From assembly GCA_001708385.1 (NCBI GenBank), contig CP012388.1, positions 3,844,001 to 3,908,000 on the forward strand: a stretch of 64,000 nt of DNA, given 5' to 3'. Under the pieces are notes generated by a model. It saw only the letters and a program-made list of their open reading frames with translations. It was not told the DNA's origin and did no database searches. Positions 17,182-26,579 of this stretch are shown one piece after another. The stretch's first letter is position 1. Each line of letters opens with the position of its first letter. The translations under genes were made by a program, and so were the position numbers. The stretch comes from Flavobacterium psychrophilum (GTDB taxonomy: Bacteria > Bacteroidota > Bacteroidia > Flavobacteriales > Flavobacteriaceae).

Positions 17182-18096
17182 ATGAAAAATAATTATGTGT
17201 ATGTAATGCTTTGCCTGTTTCTAGCAACTATAGGCGTAAAGGCGCAACACGTGGATAGTTTACTTATTAAAGCATTAGCTGATCGCATCCAGTCTGCCCC
17301 GCAAGGTGTCTTTATAAAATTTCGCGAGGCTGGCATGGAGCCTGTTAACCACGTACTGACAGCAAATGAAAAAGAAAAGGTAGGCAAGGCATTTTCCATC
17401 CTCCCGCCTTTACACCAAAAGGTTTTAAAAGAACATTTACACAGTATTAGTTTTATGGATAATATGCCCAATACGGCACTTACTTCGCCGGTAGAAACTT
17501 CCGGCCCTAAAAAAATGTTTAATATAACCTTTAGGGCTGAGATATTAAAAGAAACCATTTCGCAATGGGCAACGTGGAAGGAGAACACCTGTTATGTCGA
17601 ATCTGAAGGCAACGAATTCCAGGTAATTATTGATGCCGGTAACCTAAATGCTGTTGTTTATATTATGCTTCATGAAGCTACCCATGTTGTAGATGCTGTT
17701 TTGAACATAACGCCGCACACTAGTGATGTTGACGCGTTAGTAGCGCACACTCCTTTTACAGCGGATATTTGGATTGAAATCAACAAACCAAAAGAAAAAG
17801 CTACCAATGCGCTATTAGAAACTACTCGTTTTAGAAGTGGTAATCCTATAGCGATTTCATCTGCTACAGAAGTTTATGAAGCGCTTAATCAAACTCCGTT
17901 CGTGTCTTTATACAGTATGGCATCGTGGTATGAAGACCTGGCAGAAATACTAACCATTTACCATTTGACCCAAAATATGAAGCAACCTTTTAAAATATTG
18001 GTAAAGAAAAAAGGGGTAATAGTTTGCACCTATGAGCCTTTTACTAATAAACAGGTCGTGAAAAGGCAAAGTACGCTGGCGATGTTTTATGATTAA
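17182..18096 (+). CDS. Secreted HExxH protein, putative zinc metallopeptidase
   Basis: 304 residues with an N-terminal signal peptide (about 1-21, cut after VKA). The key feature is HEATH (164-168) in YIMLHEATHVVD, a gluzincin/metzincin HExxH zinc motif with a glutamate-rich helix downstream (WYEDLAEILTIYH, about 249-261; Glu251 or Glu255 could be the third ligand). The rest of the sequence fits no family I know. It would act in the periplasm or outside. It is monocistronic by spacing (185 bp to the next gene). Confidence 0.7.
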   Translation: MKNNYVYVMLCLFLATIGVKAQHVDSLLIKALADRIQSAPQGVFIKFREAGMEPVNHVLTANEKEKVGKAFSILPPLHQKVLKEHLHSISFMDNMPNTALTSPVETSGPKKMFNITFRAEILKETISQWATWKENTCYVESEGNEFQVIIDAGNLNAVVYIMLHEATHVVDAVLNITPHTSDVDALVAHTPFTADIWIEINKPKEKATNALLETTRFRSGNPIAISSATEVYEALNQTPFVSLYSMASWYEDLAEILTIYHLTQNMKQPFKILVKKKGVIVCTYEPFTNKQVVKRQSTLAMFYD

Positions 18097-18280
18097 TTAG
18101 GGTAATATAACATCTGGGAAATTTACCTGGTAGTTTGGGGTCAAGAAGCGGATTAAAAGTTAGGCTTAGGGAAAAATATACAATTAACTTGTCTAATCGT
18201 CCATTTCTGCGCGCGTTGGTTCTGCTCATCTTTGCAGTGTAAATAAATCATATCAATATTAACAATAATTAGAAAACAAA

Positions 18281-19189
18281 ATGAAAACACTTATTTCAAC
18301 ATTGAGCCTTTTATGTATACTTATAATAAACCAAGCAGCATTCGCACAGTCAAAGAGAACTGCTGCATCTGCTGGAAGAATAGAGTATATTGAGGTTGAA
18401 CCCAACGTTAAACTTCATGTTACTGATCTTGGTGAAGGCCAACCTATTGTACTTATACACGGATGGCCTTTAAATGATGCCATGTATGAATATCAATATC
18501 AGTATTTTGTACAAAAGGGCTTCCGGGTAATAGGTATATCACTAAGAGGATTTGGAAAATCTGACAGGCCATACGGTAAATATGATTTTGATGTCTTCTC
18601 GGACGATATAAAGGTTGTATTGGAAAAATTAAAAATTAATAACGCTGTACTCGGCGGCTTTTCTATGGGTGGAGCAGTTGTAATACATTACATGGCAAAA
18701 TATAATGGTGCACACGTAAGTAAACTTGCGCTTTTTGGAGCTGCTGCACCATCATGGAAGCAGCGTGAAGATTTTCCTTACGGCGCTACGGATGAGGCTT
18801 CAGCTGGATTAATTCAAACTACAAGAACCAACAGACAACAGCTAATCGAAGATTTTGGCAAAGCTTTTGGAGCTTCAGAAAATTCAATTTCACCGGCAAT
18901 GACACAGTGGTTAGCAAGTATAAACGCTGATGCTTCTCCTTATGCAACTACACAAGCCATAATTGCCTTAAGAGATCTTGATCTTCGTCCGGCATTATCA
19001 AAAATTAAGGTGCCTGTAGCTATCTTCCACGGAACAAAAGATAAATTATGTGATTTTGTATTCGCAGAACAGCTTCAAAAAGGAATTAAAAACTCCTATA
19101 TCGTGAAGTTTGAAAAAAGTGGACATGCTTTATTTATAGAAGAAATGGAAAAATTCAATACTGAACTTGAAAAGTTTGCAAAAAGCTAA
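18281..19189 (+). CDS. Exported serine alpha/beta hydrolase (chloroperoxidase-like)
   Basis: 302 residues. Signal peptide about 1-22 (AAFAQ). Catalytic set: oxyanion HGWP (60-63), nucleophile elbow GGFSMGG with Ser128, acid Asp254 in HGTKDKLCDF, and His282 in KSGHALF. ISLRGFGKSDRP is the standard strand 4 turn. The nearest classes are cofactor-free haloperoxidase/esterase-type hydrolases, here sent to the periplasm. The signal peptide is unusual for that class, which is mostly cytosolic. A terminator follows at 19238, before the AraC regulator. Confidence 0.88.
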   Translation: MKTLISTLSLLCILIINQAAFAQSKRTAASAGRIEYIEVEPNVKLHVTDLGEGQPIVLIHGWPLNDAMYEYQYQYFVQKGFRVIGISLRGFGKSDRPYGKYDFDVFSDDIKVVLEKLKINNAVLGGFSMGGAVVIHYMAKYNGAHVSKLALFGAAAPSWKQREDFPYGATDEASAGLIQTTRTNRQQLIEDFGKAFGASENSISPAMTQWLASINADASPYATTQAIIALRDLDLRPALSKIKVPVAIFHGTKDKLCDFVFAEQLQKGIKNSYIVKFEKSGHALFIEEMEKFNTELEKFAKS

Positions 19190-19237
19190 ATTACTTTTTC
19201 GGCACCCTATCAGTTTAATCTAAACACTACATTACAT

Positions 19238-19264
19238 AACCGGTCTTTTATAAAGGCCGGTTTT
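19238..19264 (+). terminator. Rho-independent terminator after the hydrolase
   Basis: AACCGGTCTTT-TAT-AAAGGCCGGTT, an 11-bp stem with one G-U pair, followed by TTTT. It lies between the hydrolase (stop 19189) and the AraC start (19280). Confidence 0.75.
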
Positions 19265-19279
19265 AATACAACAGTTACA

Positions 19280-20161
19280 ATGAAACAACATATTTTTGAT
19301 GTAAGCCTAAAAAAAATAGGTATGGTGCAGGTAGATAGGGAAAGCGTGGAGGTTATAAACTCTGATTCTTACAAATCATATATAAAAGTGTTGTATCTCG
19401 CTAAAGACTGTAAGGTTAAAGTTGATTTTAAAATGTATGTTACAGTCTGCTCTTCACTTTTTTTTATAAGCCCAAATCAGGTGCTGAATATTGAGGAGTT
19501 ATCTGATGAACCCGGGCACCTTTTATTTTATAACCAGGATTTTTATTGTATACAGATTCATGATGATGAGGTAGCATGTGACGGACTGCTGTATAACAAT
19601 ATTCATAATATGCCAATGACCACAGTGCCTCAACTGGAGGCTGCATTTATTGATAATTTATTTATTCAGATCGAAAACGAATTTAGCCAGAAAGATTGCT
19701 CTCAAGAAGAAATGCTTCGTACCTATCTTAAACAAATTTTTATTAAATCTACAAGGTTATGGAAATTACAGCACTTTGATAGCGTTATGGCTCAGCAAAA
19801 TAAAGATATTGAGTTTTTCAGACGTTTTACGCAGTTGGTTGAAGCAAATTATAAGGAAAAGCACAACGTTGCAGACTATGCAGATATTTTAGCTATCGCT
19901 CCAAAGACTTTAACTCACAAATTTAAGCGGATGAACCTACCTCAGCCTAACGAGATCATTAAGAGACGCATTATATTGGAGGCTAAGAGGCTTTTAGTTC
20001 ATACCTCTAAAAGTGCCAAAGAAATCGCGTATGATTTAGGCTATGAAGATCCGGCTTATTTTAGCCGCTTTTTCTTTATAAAAACCGGCGAAACTCCTTT
20101 TGGGTTTAAAAGCAAATATCTTAGCAGCCAGGAAACTGAATCGGATAGCCTGCCATATTAA
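19280..20161 (+). CDS. AraC-family transcriptional regulator
   Basis: 293 residues. The N-terminal ~170 residues form an AraC cupin-like sensing region (LLFYNQDFYCIQIHDDEVAC). The C-terminal ~100 residues are the paired HTH domain: NVADYADILAIAPKTLTHKF and AKEIAYDLGYEDPAYFSRFF (the usual 'ia..lGy.d..yFsr.Fkk..G.tP.'). It follows the hydrolase on the same strand but behind a terminator, so it likely has its own promoter. Target unknown. Confidence 0.93.
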   Translation: MKQHIFDVSLKKIGMVQVDRESVEVINSDSYKSYIKVLYLAKDCKVKVDFKMYVTVCSSLFFISPNQVLNIEELSDEPGHLLFYNQDFYCIQIHDDEVACDGLLYNNIHNMPMTTVPQLEAAFIDNLFIQIENEFSQKDCSQEEMLRTYLKQIFIKSTRLWKLQHFDSVMAQQNKDIEFFRRFTQLVEANYKEKHNVADYADILAIAPKTLTHKFKRMNLPQPNEIIKRRIILEAKRLLVHTSKSAKEIAYDLGYEDPAYFSRFFFIKTGETPFGFKSKYLSSQETESDSLPY

Positions 20162-20524
20162 ATATAATTACATTCCTGAAAATTAGTGCGCAAAGTTTAT
20201 GGTTTATACGCTGCAACGCTCTTTACCTAAAAATTTAGAGTCAGTTAGATAACGGGTATAAAGTTCATTCTTCGATTTTTTCACATATGCATGCAACACA
20301 ACCTAAACTGCCAGCAACCGATAAAAGTCTAAAATTAAAAACCTTAATAACTATAGAGACTTTACTTTTTTTATATAAAAGTGGGCAAATTAGAGCTACA
20401 GCACTTAAATCTTTGTTTAAACAAACGTCTTTTTTTTAATTTAAATGCTATAATTTTATTGTTATTACTTGCCATTGATTTGCCTATAATATTAACTATT
20501 CGTTGCCTAATTCCAAATTATCAG

Positions 20525-22777
20525 ATGCGTAAAATTATCCTGATTTTTATATCCTTCATTTTTATCAATTCTCCAATCCGGGCTCAAAATAGTAGTAAAC
20601 AGGCCATCGAATTTAAAATCCACCAAAACTTATTAAATGCGAAGAATTTCCACCAAAAATTTAAAGCGTTATTAGAATTGGGAGAATATCATTACTCGAT
20701 ATCCAATCAATATATTTATTACAAGTCGATCGATAGTGCTTTCTATTATACAAAAAGACTGGCAAGTGTTAGCAAAGCTATGAATTACAAAAGGGGGATT
20801 GGAGAATCACACCTTCTAAATAGTAAAATTTACACTAAGATAGGCTTGTCGAATAAGGCCATACAATATGCACAGCAAGCGGTGGATGTATTTTCGGAAC
20901 TAAAAGACAAGAGTGACATAGCCAGGTCTTATATGGCTCTTGTAAGCGCAAGAGGCACTCAAGAGGATATAAATTTAAGTATTGTACTCGCAGAAAAGGC
21001 ATATACATTATATAAACAATCAGGAAAAAAATTAGAACAGGCGCAGGCGTTGGTTGAGATTGCCTACTTAAAGATGGGGCTGGGAAATATGGAAGCTGCA
21101 AAAATAGATTTGGAATCAAGCCTGGCGCTTTATCAAGAATGCAATTACAAGAAAACCCAGCGTGTATATTCGCTTTTAGGTATGGCTTACTTACAAATGG
21201 GTATCTATAAAGAGTCCTTAGAAAATAGCCTTCATGCTGTTAAACTAGTAGAAGATAACCATGACAATTCTGTTTTGACTGCCGAAATTTATAACTATGT
21301 TGCAATTACCTACAACCAATTACGGGATATAAAAAGATCAAATGAGTATTTCCAAAAAGCCTACGGCATCTCAAGCAGGTTTAAAGAGAGGGAATTAAAC
21401 ACTATGATACTTACCAATATTATCCAAACATTCATCCATCTAAACAAGAATAAGGAAGCCATATTCTACCTTAAAAAATTGGAAAAGGAAATCGACGAAA
21501 TGGACGAATCGTCCCGCACATTGCTAATAGCCAGAGCGCTTAGGGTCTACACAGAAGTGTCTGATTTTAAATCTGCCAATAAATATTACAATGAGGCGAT
21601 CAAGAAAGTAAAAAAGAGGGAATCAGGAAATAACCTCAATGTAATATTATATCCTGCAATTATCAGCTATCAAATCAAATCATCCCAATATAACGAAGCA
21701 CGTAATTATGTGGCACATTATAAAAAGATAAGCGAAAAAAACAAGGACAAGAAAAAGCTCCAGGAAATACACCTAATGTTATTCCGGCTTGATTCGATTG
21801 AGTCTAAATTTTTATCGGCAATTAACGAATACAAGTTACATGAAGCATACAAAGATTCACTTTTTAGCGAAGAGAAAAACAAGCAAATTGCAGAGTTGCA
21901 AATTAAATTTGAAACAGAAAAAAAAGACAAAAACCTTTTAGTTAAAGAACAGCAAAACACGCTGCTGAGGAAACAGAGTGAACTTCAAAAAAGCAAATTA
22001 TCTGAGGCAAACCTTTTAAAAAATATCAGTTTTGCAAGTATGGTATTGTTCCTTATTATAATTATTTTATTGCTTGCCGGATACAGAATCAAATATAAAA
22101 CAAATCGTATACTACAGTCTCAGAAAGAAGAGATCAATCATAAAAATATGACTCTCCAAAAATTAGTTGTTGAAAAAGAATGGTTACTGAAAGAAATACA
22201 CCACCGCGTAAAGAACAATCTCCAAATGGTAATTAGTCTGCTAAAAGTACAGTCCCATCACCTCAAAGATCCGGCAGTTATATATGCTATGAGAGAGAGC
22301 CAAAACAGAATATATTCGATGTCACTAATCCATAAAAAGCTCTATCAGTCAGAGAATCCCATGTCGGTAAACATGGCTGTTTATATAAAGGAATTGGTGG
22401 AGTATTTCGAAAGCACATTCGATATGGGCCGAAGGATTCAATTTAGTGTAGATATAGAGGCTATCGAGTTAAATACTTCTCAGGCAGTTCCGTTAGGGCT
22501 GATACTTAACGAGGCCATTACCAACTCTATCAAACATGCATTTGTTAATAAGAAAATGGGTTTGATCTCATTATCTTTTAAATATATTAATGAAAACTAT
22601 TTGAAGATGTCGGTTATGGATAACGGTGTCGGAATTTCAGAAGATTTAAACGATTTTAAATTTAAATCATTAGGTATGAAGCTGATACAAGGTTTTAGTA
22701 CAGATTTGGATGCTAAGCTGTTGATTAGGAATGAAAATGGACTGATCATAGATATTGAATTCCTACACAATCGGTAA
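20525..22777 (+). CDS. TPR-containing sensor histidine kinase (HisKA_2 type)
   Basis: I choose ATG 20525 (750 residues) because it opens a good signal peptide (RKIILIFISFIFINSP...AQN). The frame is open back to 20381, but that extension looks like leader DNA. Order: signal peptide; about 10 TPR-like repeats in the periplasmic part; a coiled coil; one TM helix (FASMVLFLIIIILLLAGY); HisKA_2 dimerisation motif EIHHRVKNNLQ (His pair about 559-560); and HATPase with N-box LNEAITNSIKHAF and MDNGVGI. No response regulator is directly beside it. The orphan sigma-54 regulator at 14708 is one candidate partner. Confidence 0.9.
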   Translation: MRKIILIFISFIFINSPIRAQNSSKQAIEFKIHQNLLNAKNFHQKFKALLELGEYHYSISNQYIYYKSIDSAFYYTKRLASVSKAMNYKRGIGESHLLNSKIYTKIGLSNKAIQYAQQAVDVFSELKDKSDIARSYMALVSARGTQEDINLSIVLAEKAYTLYKQSGKKLEQAQALVEIAYLKMGLGNMEAAKIDLESSLALYQECNYKKTQRVYSLLGMAYLQMGIYKESLENSLHAVKLVEDNHDNSVLTAEIYNYVAITYNQLRDIKRSNEYFQKAYGISSRFKERELNTMILTNIIQTFIHLNKNKEAIFYLKKLEKEIDEMDESSRTLLIARALRVYTEVSDFKSANKYYNEAIKKVKKRESGNNLNVILYPAIISYQIKSSQYNEARNYVAHYKKISEKNKDKKKLQEIHLMLFRLDSIESKFLSAINEYKLHEAYKDSLFSEEKNKQIAELQIKFETEKKDKNLLVKEQQNTLLRKQSELQKSKLSEANLLKNISFASMVLFLIIIILLLAGYRIKYKTNRILQSQKEEINHKNMTLQKLVVEKEWLLKEIHHRVKNNLQMVISLLKVQSHHLKDPAVIYAMRESQNRIYSMSLIHKKLYQSENPMSVNMAVYIKELVEYFESTFDMGRRIQFSVDIEAIELNTSQAVPLGLILNEAITNSIKHAFVNKKMGLISLSFKYINENYLKMSVMDNGVGISEDLNDFKFKSLGMKLIQGFSTDLDAKLLIRNENGLIIDIEFLHNR

Positions 22778-22847
22778 AAAAGGATACATATGATTTGCCT
22801 GCAGGTTGCTATTGTAAAACATTTAATTTGAGAGGGAGACACGTTAA

Positions 22848-23036
22848 CAGCTGAACAGAGAAGGTTTTAGCTATAATTCTGGACAAATCCGTAGTCCTAA
22901 TAACTCTGCTTACAATACTGTTAAAGATGCCGACGACGCAATTATGCATTCGTATGTAGATCTGACACATTTAAAAAGTAGGATGATTAATCCTGGTACA
23001 ACTGTGTTCAAATCATCCTGTAACCTGACAGTATAA
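22848..23036 (+). pseudogene. Orphan open frame without start, possible gene remnant
   Basis: A 62-codon frame is open between stops at 22845 and 23034 in the 339-bp gap between the two kinase loci. It contains protein-like composition (REGFSYNSGQIRSPNNSAYN; DADDAIMHSYVDLTH), but the only ATGs are internal and no family is recognisable. It may be a decayed gene end or chance. Confidence 0.2.
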
Positions 23037-23116
23037 AGTTGTAGTGCTAAAATTTCCTTGATTTTAAAAAAAATGCGACAGAATCGGAGTAATTGGTCAA
23101 TGCATTTTGCAATAAA

Positions 23117-23752
23117 TTAGAGAATATGATGTTGGGCAGCTAGTAGTATGAGCTCCGCCACATTTTTAGCCTGGAACTTCTGCATTATATTTTTACGGTG
23201 TGTCTCAATTGTCAGTGGGCTAAGGCAGAGTTCGCCGGCAATAATAGGGGTAGTTTTACCATCGGCCATCATCCGTAACACCTCGCTCTCGCGTTTGGTA
23301 AGTTTTGGTATTTCCGGGGTATTCCTGCTATCCGGCTTGCCAATGATCATTTTAATTTCATTGCAAAAAACGATATTTCCGGTAATTACCTCGGTAATGC
23401 AATTAGTAAGCTCTTCGAGTGATGCATTTTTTAAAAGGTAGCCGCTTGCACCGTTTTGCAGGGATTGCATAACCATACTTCGCTCTGAGCGGTTACTGAG
23501 CATTAGCACCGATGTAGAAGGAGATGCCATTTTAATGGCACTGCACAGTTCAATGCCATTGCAATCGGGAAGAGTAATGTCCAGTAATATTACATCAACA
23601 AAATTTGTCTTCACAAAGGAGAGTATCCCGTTTCCATCAATAAAACAGCCTGCAATATGCAACCCCTTAACTCCGGAAAGCAATTGCTTTAATCCTGCAA
23701 TGACTATCGGATGGTCATCAACTACAGCGATTGTAATCGTTTTATTTTCCAT
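23117..23752 (-). CDS. NarL/FixJ-type response regulator
   Basis: 211 residues. Receiver domain with the acidic pair VVDDHP and phospho-acceptor Asp58 (VILLDITLPD), then a C-terminal LuxR HTH (LTKRESEVLRMMADGKTTPI ... LSPLTIETHRKNIMQKF, about 148-205). It is co-transcribed with its kinase: the kinase stop overlaps the regulator start by 11 bp (23742-23752), so this is a coupled two-component pair. The CAGGTA repeats upstream of the kinase gene are candidate binding sites. Confidence 0.95.
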   Translation of the reverse strand: MENKTITIAVVDDHPIVIAGLKQLLSGVKGLHIAGCFIDGNGILSFVKTNFVDVILLDITLPDCNGIELCSAIKMASPSTSVLMLSNRSERSMVMQSLQNGASGYLLKNASLEELTNCITEVITGNIVFCNEIKMIIGKPDSRNTPEIPKLTKRESEVLRMMADGKTTPIIAGELCLSPLTIETHRKNIMQKFQAKNVAELILLAAQHHIL

Positions 23753-25784
23753 GTAATTTCAATTCAATGTTAACCGTTGTGCCCTCACCAATTTTAGAAT
23801 CAATTTCTACCATGCCACCAAGGTATTCCACCCTGTTATGAATGTTACTGATGCCCATACCTGCGCGATTTGATAAATCTTCCACTGCAAACCCAATGCC
23901 GTTATCTTCGATAGTGATATAAAATGCAGCTGCATCCTGCGAACATTGCAATAATATAGTGCTTGCCTTGGCATGCTTAATGGCATTGGAAAGTAATTCC
24001 TGTACGATCCTATAGATATTCAGTTGTGCGGAGCGTGAAAGATCCTCTGCTATAGAATAGGTTTGAAGGTCAATATCAAGATTGTCGTTCATGAAAAACT
24101 CGCAAAGATCCTTTAAGGCGGTTTCAAGCCCAAATTTCAGCAGCGATTCAGGCATAAGGTTCCGGGCTACCCCTCGTAATTCACTTACAGACCGGTCTAA
24201 TTGAAGAACTATAGTATCAAACTCGAACCTCTGTTCTTGTGCCAGTTGTTTTGATGCCCAACCTGATAGATTAATTTTTACGCCGGCAAGCATCCCACCA
24301 AGCCCATCATGAAGTTCTTTTGCGATACGTTCCCTTTCTTTTTCTTCTCCTTCCAGTATCGCCCTGGTGATTTTTAGTTTTTCTTCTTGCTGTCTGGTCT
24401 CAATTTCCTGTTTGTGGTTTAGCTCTTTTTGAAGGATCAGTTTTTTATTACTGCGATAGTACAGGTAAGAAAACAGTGCAATGCTGAAAAAAAGCAGGCT
24501 TATACCGGCTAGAGCAAATACGTAATTTTTTTGTTCAGTAACCTCCAGGTCCTGCTGCACTTTCTGTGTTTTTAACTGTACGATCTGATTTTGGTTTTCC
24601 GAATTTTGGTATTTCGCCTCAAGGGCGTTCACTGTTTCTTTTAGCCTGCTGTCAGATAGGCTGTCACTTAGCGCACTGTATTTTTTCAGCCATTTGTAGG
24701 CTTCACTTTTATCTGCTAACAACTCATTTATACTGACAAGTTGTGCAAATATGGTTTTACGATTATTTACATCCCTGGTAAAGATACCTTCGTTCAAAAT
24801 AGCAATAAGTTGCATTTTTGCCTGTTTATAGCGTTGGAGGTGTAATAACGACTCGTAATTTCTAAAATATAGCAATTGCAAAATATCGGGTTGGTTGAGG
24901 CTTTTGGCAAGGCCAATACCCGATTTTGCGCTCTTGATTGCCCCGTCGAAATTCTCTATATAAATGTTATACTGCGCTTCACATAAATAGTACATGGGAT
25001 AGCTGACACAATCAGGCGATAGTAAGAGTATTCTTTTTGCTGCATCCAGCATCTCCCTGGCCGGTTCTTTTTTACCCGCATAAATAAAATTGTTGGCAGC
25101 CGCTATGTAAGCCAGCAGAAGGGTAGGGGATCGCGGTACATCTTTTTCAAGCAAATCAATTGCCTTTTTATTGTACAATGCCGCTTTGTCAAACTGGGCA
25201 TTGTACATTAGTATCGTACCGAACTGAGAGTAGTAATGCGCTAGTTTTTCGACATTGCCTGATTGCCTGGCCAGTGGTATTGCCTGTTTTGTAAGTACTT
25301 CCATTACGTAAGGATACCCTTTACTGTCTTTGAGGGCGATGGCATAATTATACCATGCTGCCGCCTGCATTAGCAAGGCATCTTTACCTTTAAATGCAGC
25401 AAGTTGCTTTTGAGCCATTTGAAAGGACTGGGCAGCTTTAGCCTTGCTCCTTGTACTATAGTATTGCCCCTGGTAGAAATTATAGGCTGCTCTTAAATAG
25501 GGATAATTTTTAGCACTGGTTTTTCCTTGTAAGAGATAATATTTGCTTTTAACACTGTCTGTAGCGCGATAGTAGTCTGAAAGCAGGTAATAAGCGCCTG
25601 CTTTAAGGCTGTCAGAAACCTTTGAGCGAACTACAATACTTAGGCTGTCTGCATACGCTTTTTGCCCTATAGGCAGAAGTTGCTGCGCAGCGGCTCGGGG
25701 GGGTATAAAAAATACTACTACAAATACGGCTATACTGTATCGAACAATTTTAAGCATTGATAAAAATTTGCTTAAAAGTACCAT
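23742..25784 (-). CDS. TPR sensor histidine kinase (HisKA_3, NarX/LiaS type)
   Basis: 680 residues. Signal peptide (start at Met1 or Met10; cut near AAAQ, residue 34), periplasmic TPR repeats (about 40-400), TM helix 421-443, coiled coil, HisKA_3 domain with phospho-acceptor His492 (IAKELHDGLGGMLAG), then HATPase (RIVQELLSNAIKHAKA, IEDNGIGF, GMGISNIHNRVEYLGG). Partner of the LuxR-type regulator at 23117. It probably senses an envelope cue through the TPRs. It is divergent from a small surface lipoprotein gene (25979), with repeated CAGGTA half-sites between them. Confidence 0.94.
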   Translation of the reverse strand: MVLLSKFLSMLKIVRYSIAVFVVVFFIPPRAAAQQLLPIGQKAYADSLSIVVRSKVSDSLKAGAYYLLSDYYRATDSVKSKYYLLQGKTSAKNYPYLRAAYNFYQGQYYSTRSKAKAAQSFQMAQKQLAAFKGKDALLMQAAAWYNYAIALKDSKGYPYVMEVLTKQAIPLARQSGNVEKLAHYYSQFGTILMYNAQFDKAALYNKKAIDLLEKDVPRSPTLLLAYIAAANNFIYAGKKEPAREMLDAAKRILLLSPDCVSYPMYYLCEAQYNIYIENFDGAIKSAKSGIGLAKSLNQPDILQLLYFRNYESLLHLQRYKQAKMQLIAILNEGIFTRDVNNRKTIFAQLVSINELLADKSEAYKWLKKYSALSDSLSDSRLKETVNALEAKYQNSENQNQIVQLKTQKVQQDLEVTEQKNYVFALAGISLLFFSIALFSYLYYRSNKKLILQKELNHKQEIETRQQEEKLKITRAILEGEEKERERIAKELHDGLGGMLAGVKINLSGWASKQLAQEQRFEFDTIVLQLDRSVSELRGVARNLMPESLLKFGLETALKDLCEFFMNDNLDIDLQTYSIAEDLSRSAQLNIYRIVQELLSNAIKHAKASTILLQCSQDAAAFYITIEDNGIGFAVEDLSNRAGMGISNIHNRVEYLGGMVEIDSKIGEGTTVNIELKLHGK

Positions 25785-25813
25785 ATCCTTTCCTAAAAAA
25801 AAATACCCGGAAA

Positions 25814-25954
25814 CAGGTAGATGTTTTTACCTGATTACAGGTATTGAATACTGTAGAATAAATTTTGACCTTTGATTTGTAAAGCAGCGATGGAGACTAA
25901 AGGTAACAACATCCTACAGCCTGTGCGGCTTTTACATCGAATTGCAGGTAAAAG
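25814..25954. promoter_or_regulatory. Cluster of CAGGTA/TACCTG half-sites between kinase and lipoprotein genes
   Basis: CAGGTA at 25814-25819; TACCTG-ATTA-CAGGTA (25828-25843), a perfect inverted repeat; and CTTTTAC/GTAAAAG (25929-25954), whose right half again contains CAGGTA. All lie in the 194-bp divergent intergenic region. Candidate binding sites for the LuxR-type regulator of this locus (inference). Confidence 0.4.
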
Positions 25955-25978
25955 AAAAATTAATTTAAATTTAAAATC

Positions 25979-26473
25979 ATGAAAAACCAATTGAGAACAA
26001 AAACAGGATTCAGAAAAATGGCACTTATCGTTTGCACTATCGCTATGGGTATATTTACCTCTTGTAGTGATGATGACGGTGGGAGTACTACAAATCCAAC
26101 AAACGGAAAAAATGTTAAACTTACAATTACCGTTAATGGCGCTGCCGATAGTGATTACCTATCTTTTGTAGCGGTGGGTAGCGCTACATCTGATCCGTCT
26201 GAAAATACAATTTGGAAAGTAAATGGTACAACACTAACCAATGAGAGGGCAGTGAGCCTTGGTGAAAACGAATTTACAGGGAGTACAAAAACCTATATTA
26301 TAGAATCTGTAACACCCCTTACCTCTGTGAGTGTCGGCATGCAGTTTCTTACCTCTCCGGAGAGGAGTTACACATTCAGCTATAAAGCAGAGATTAATGG
26401 GAAAGTGGTGAAAGAAGAGAACAATGTTCAGGTAACTTCTGATAACGACTATACACACGACTATTCATACTAA
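25979..26473 (+). CDS. Surface-exposed lipoprotein, unknown function
   Basis: 164 residues. Signal peptide and lipobox (IFTSC, Cys29), followed at once by SDDDGG. S(D/E)3 directly after the lipid cysteine is the lipoprotein export signal described in Flavobacterium, so surface display is expected. The mature part is a small beta-rich domain (VKLTITVNGAADSDYLSFVA). It is divergent from the TPR kinase gene and may be a target of that two-component system. A hairpin follows at 26491. Confidence 0.8.
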   Translation: MKNQLRTKTGFRKMALIVCTIAMGIFTSCSDDDGGSTTNPTNGKNVKLTITVNGAADSDYLSFVAVGSATSDPSENTIWKVNGTTLTNERAVSLGENEFTGSTKTYIIESVTPLTSVSVGMQFLTSPERSYTFSYKAEINGKVVKEENNVQVTSDNDYTHDYSY

Positions 26474-26490
26474 TACAGCAGAATAACTAT

Positions 26491-26527
26491 TGAAACAGCC
26501 CTACGTACAGCCGTCAGGGCAGTTTCA
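26491..26527 (+). terminator. Hairpin after the lipoprotein gene
   Basis: TGAAACAGCCCT...AGGGCAGTTTCA: a 12-bp stem with one mismatch and a 13-nt loop, 18 bp after the stop. There is no strong T run, so it may be an attenuating or protecting hairpin rather than a full terminator. Confidence 0.5.
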
Positions 26528-26579
26528 ATAAATACAGACATTCCGAAGGAGATTTACCATTTCTTACATATAGTTTACT

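Noticed and set aside
20381..20524. Longer N-terminus for the HisKA_2 kinase
   Set aside because: The extra 48 residues precede a good signal peptide at 20525 and would bury it; start 20525 is more likely.
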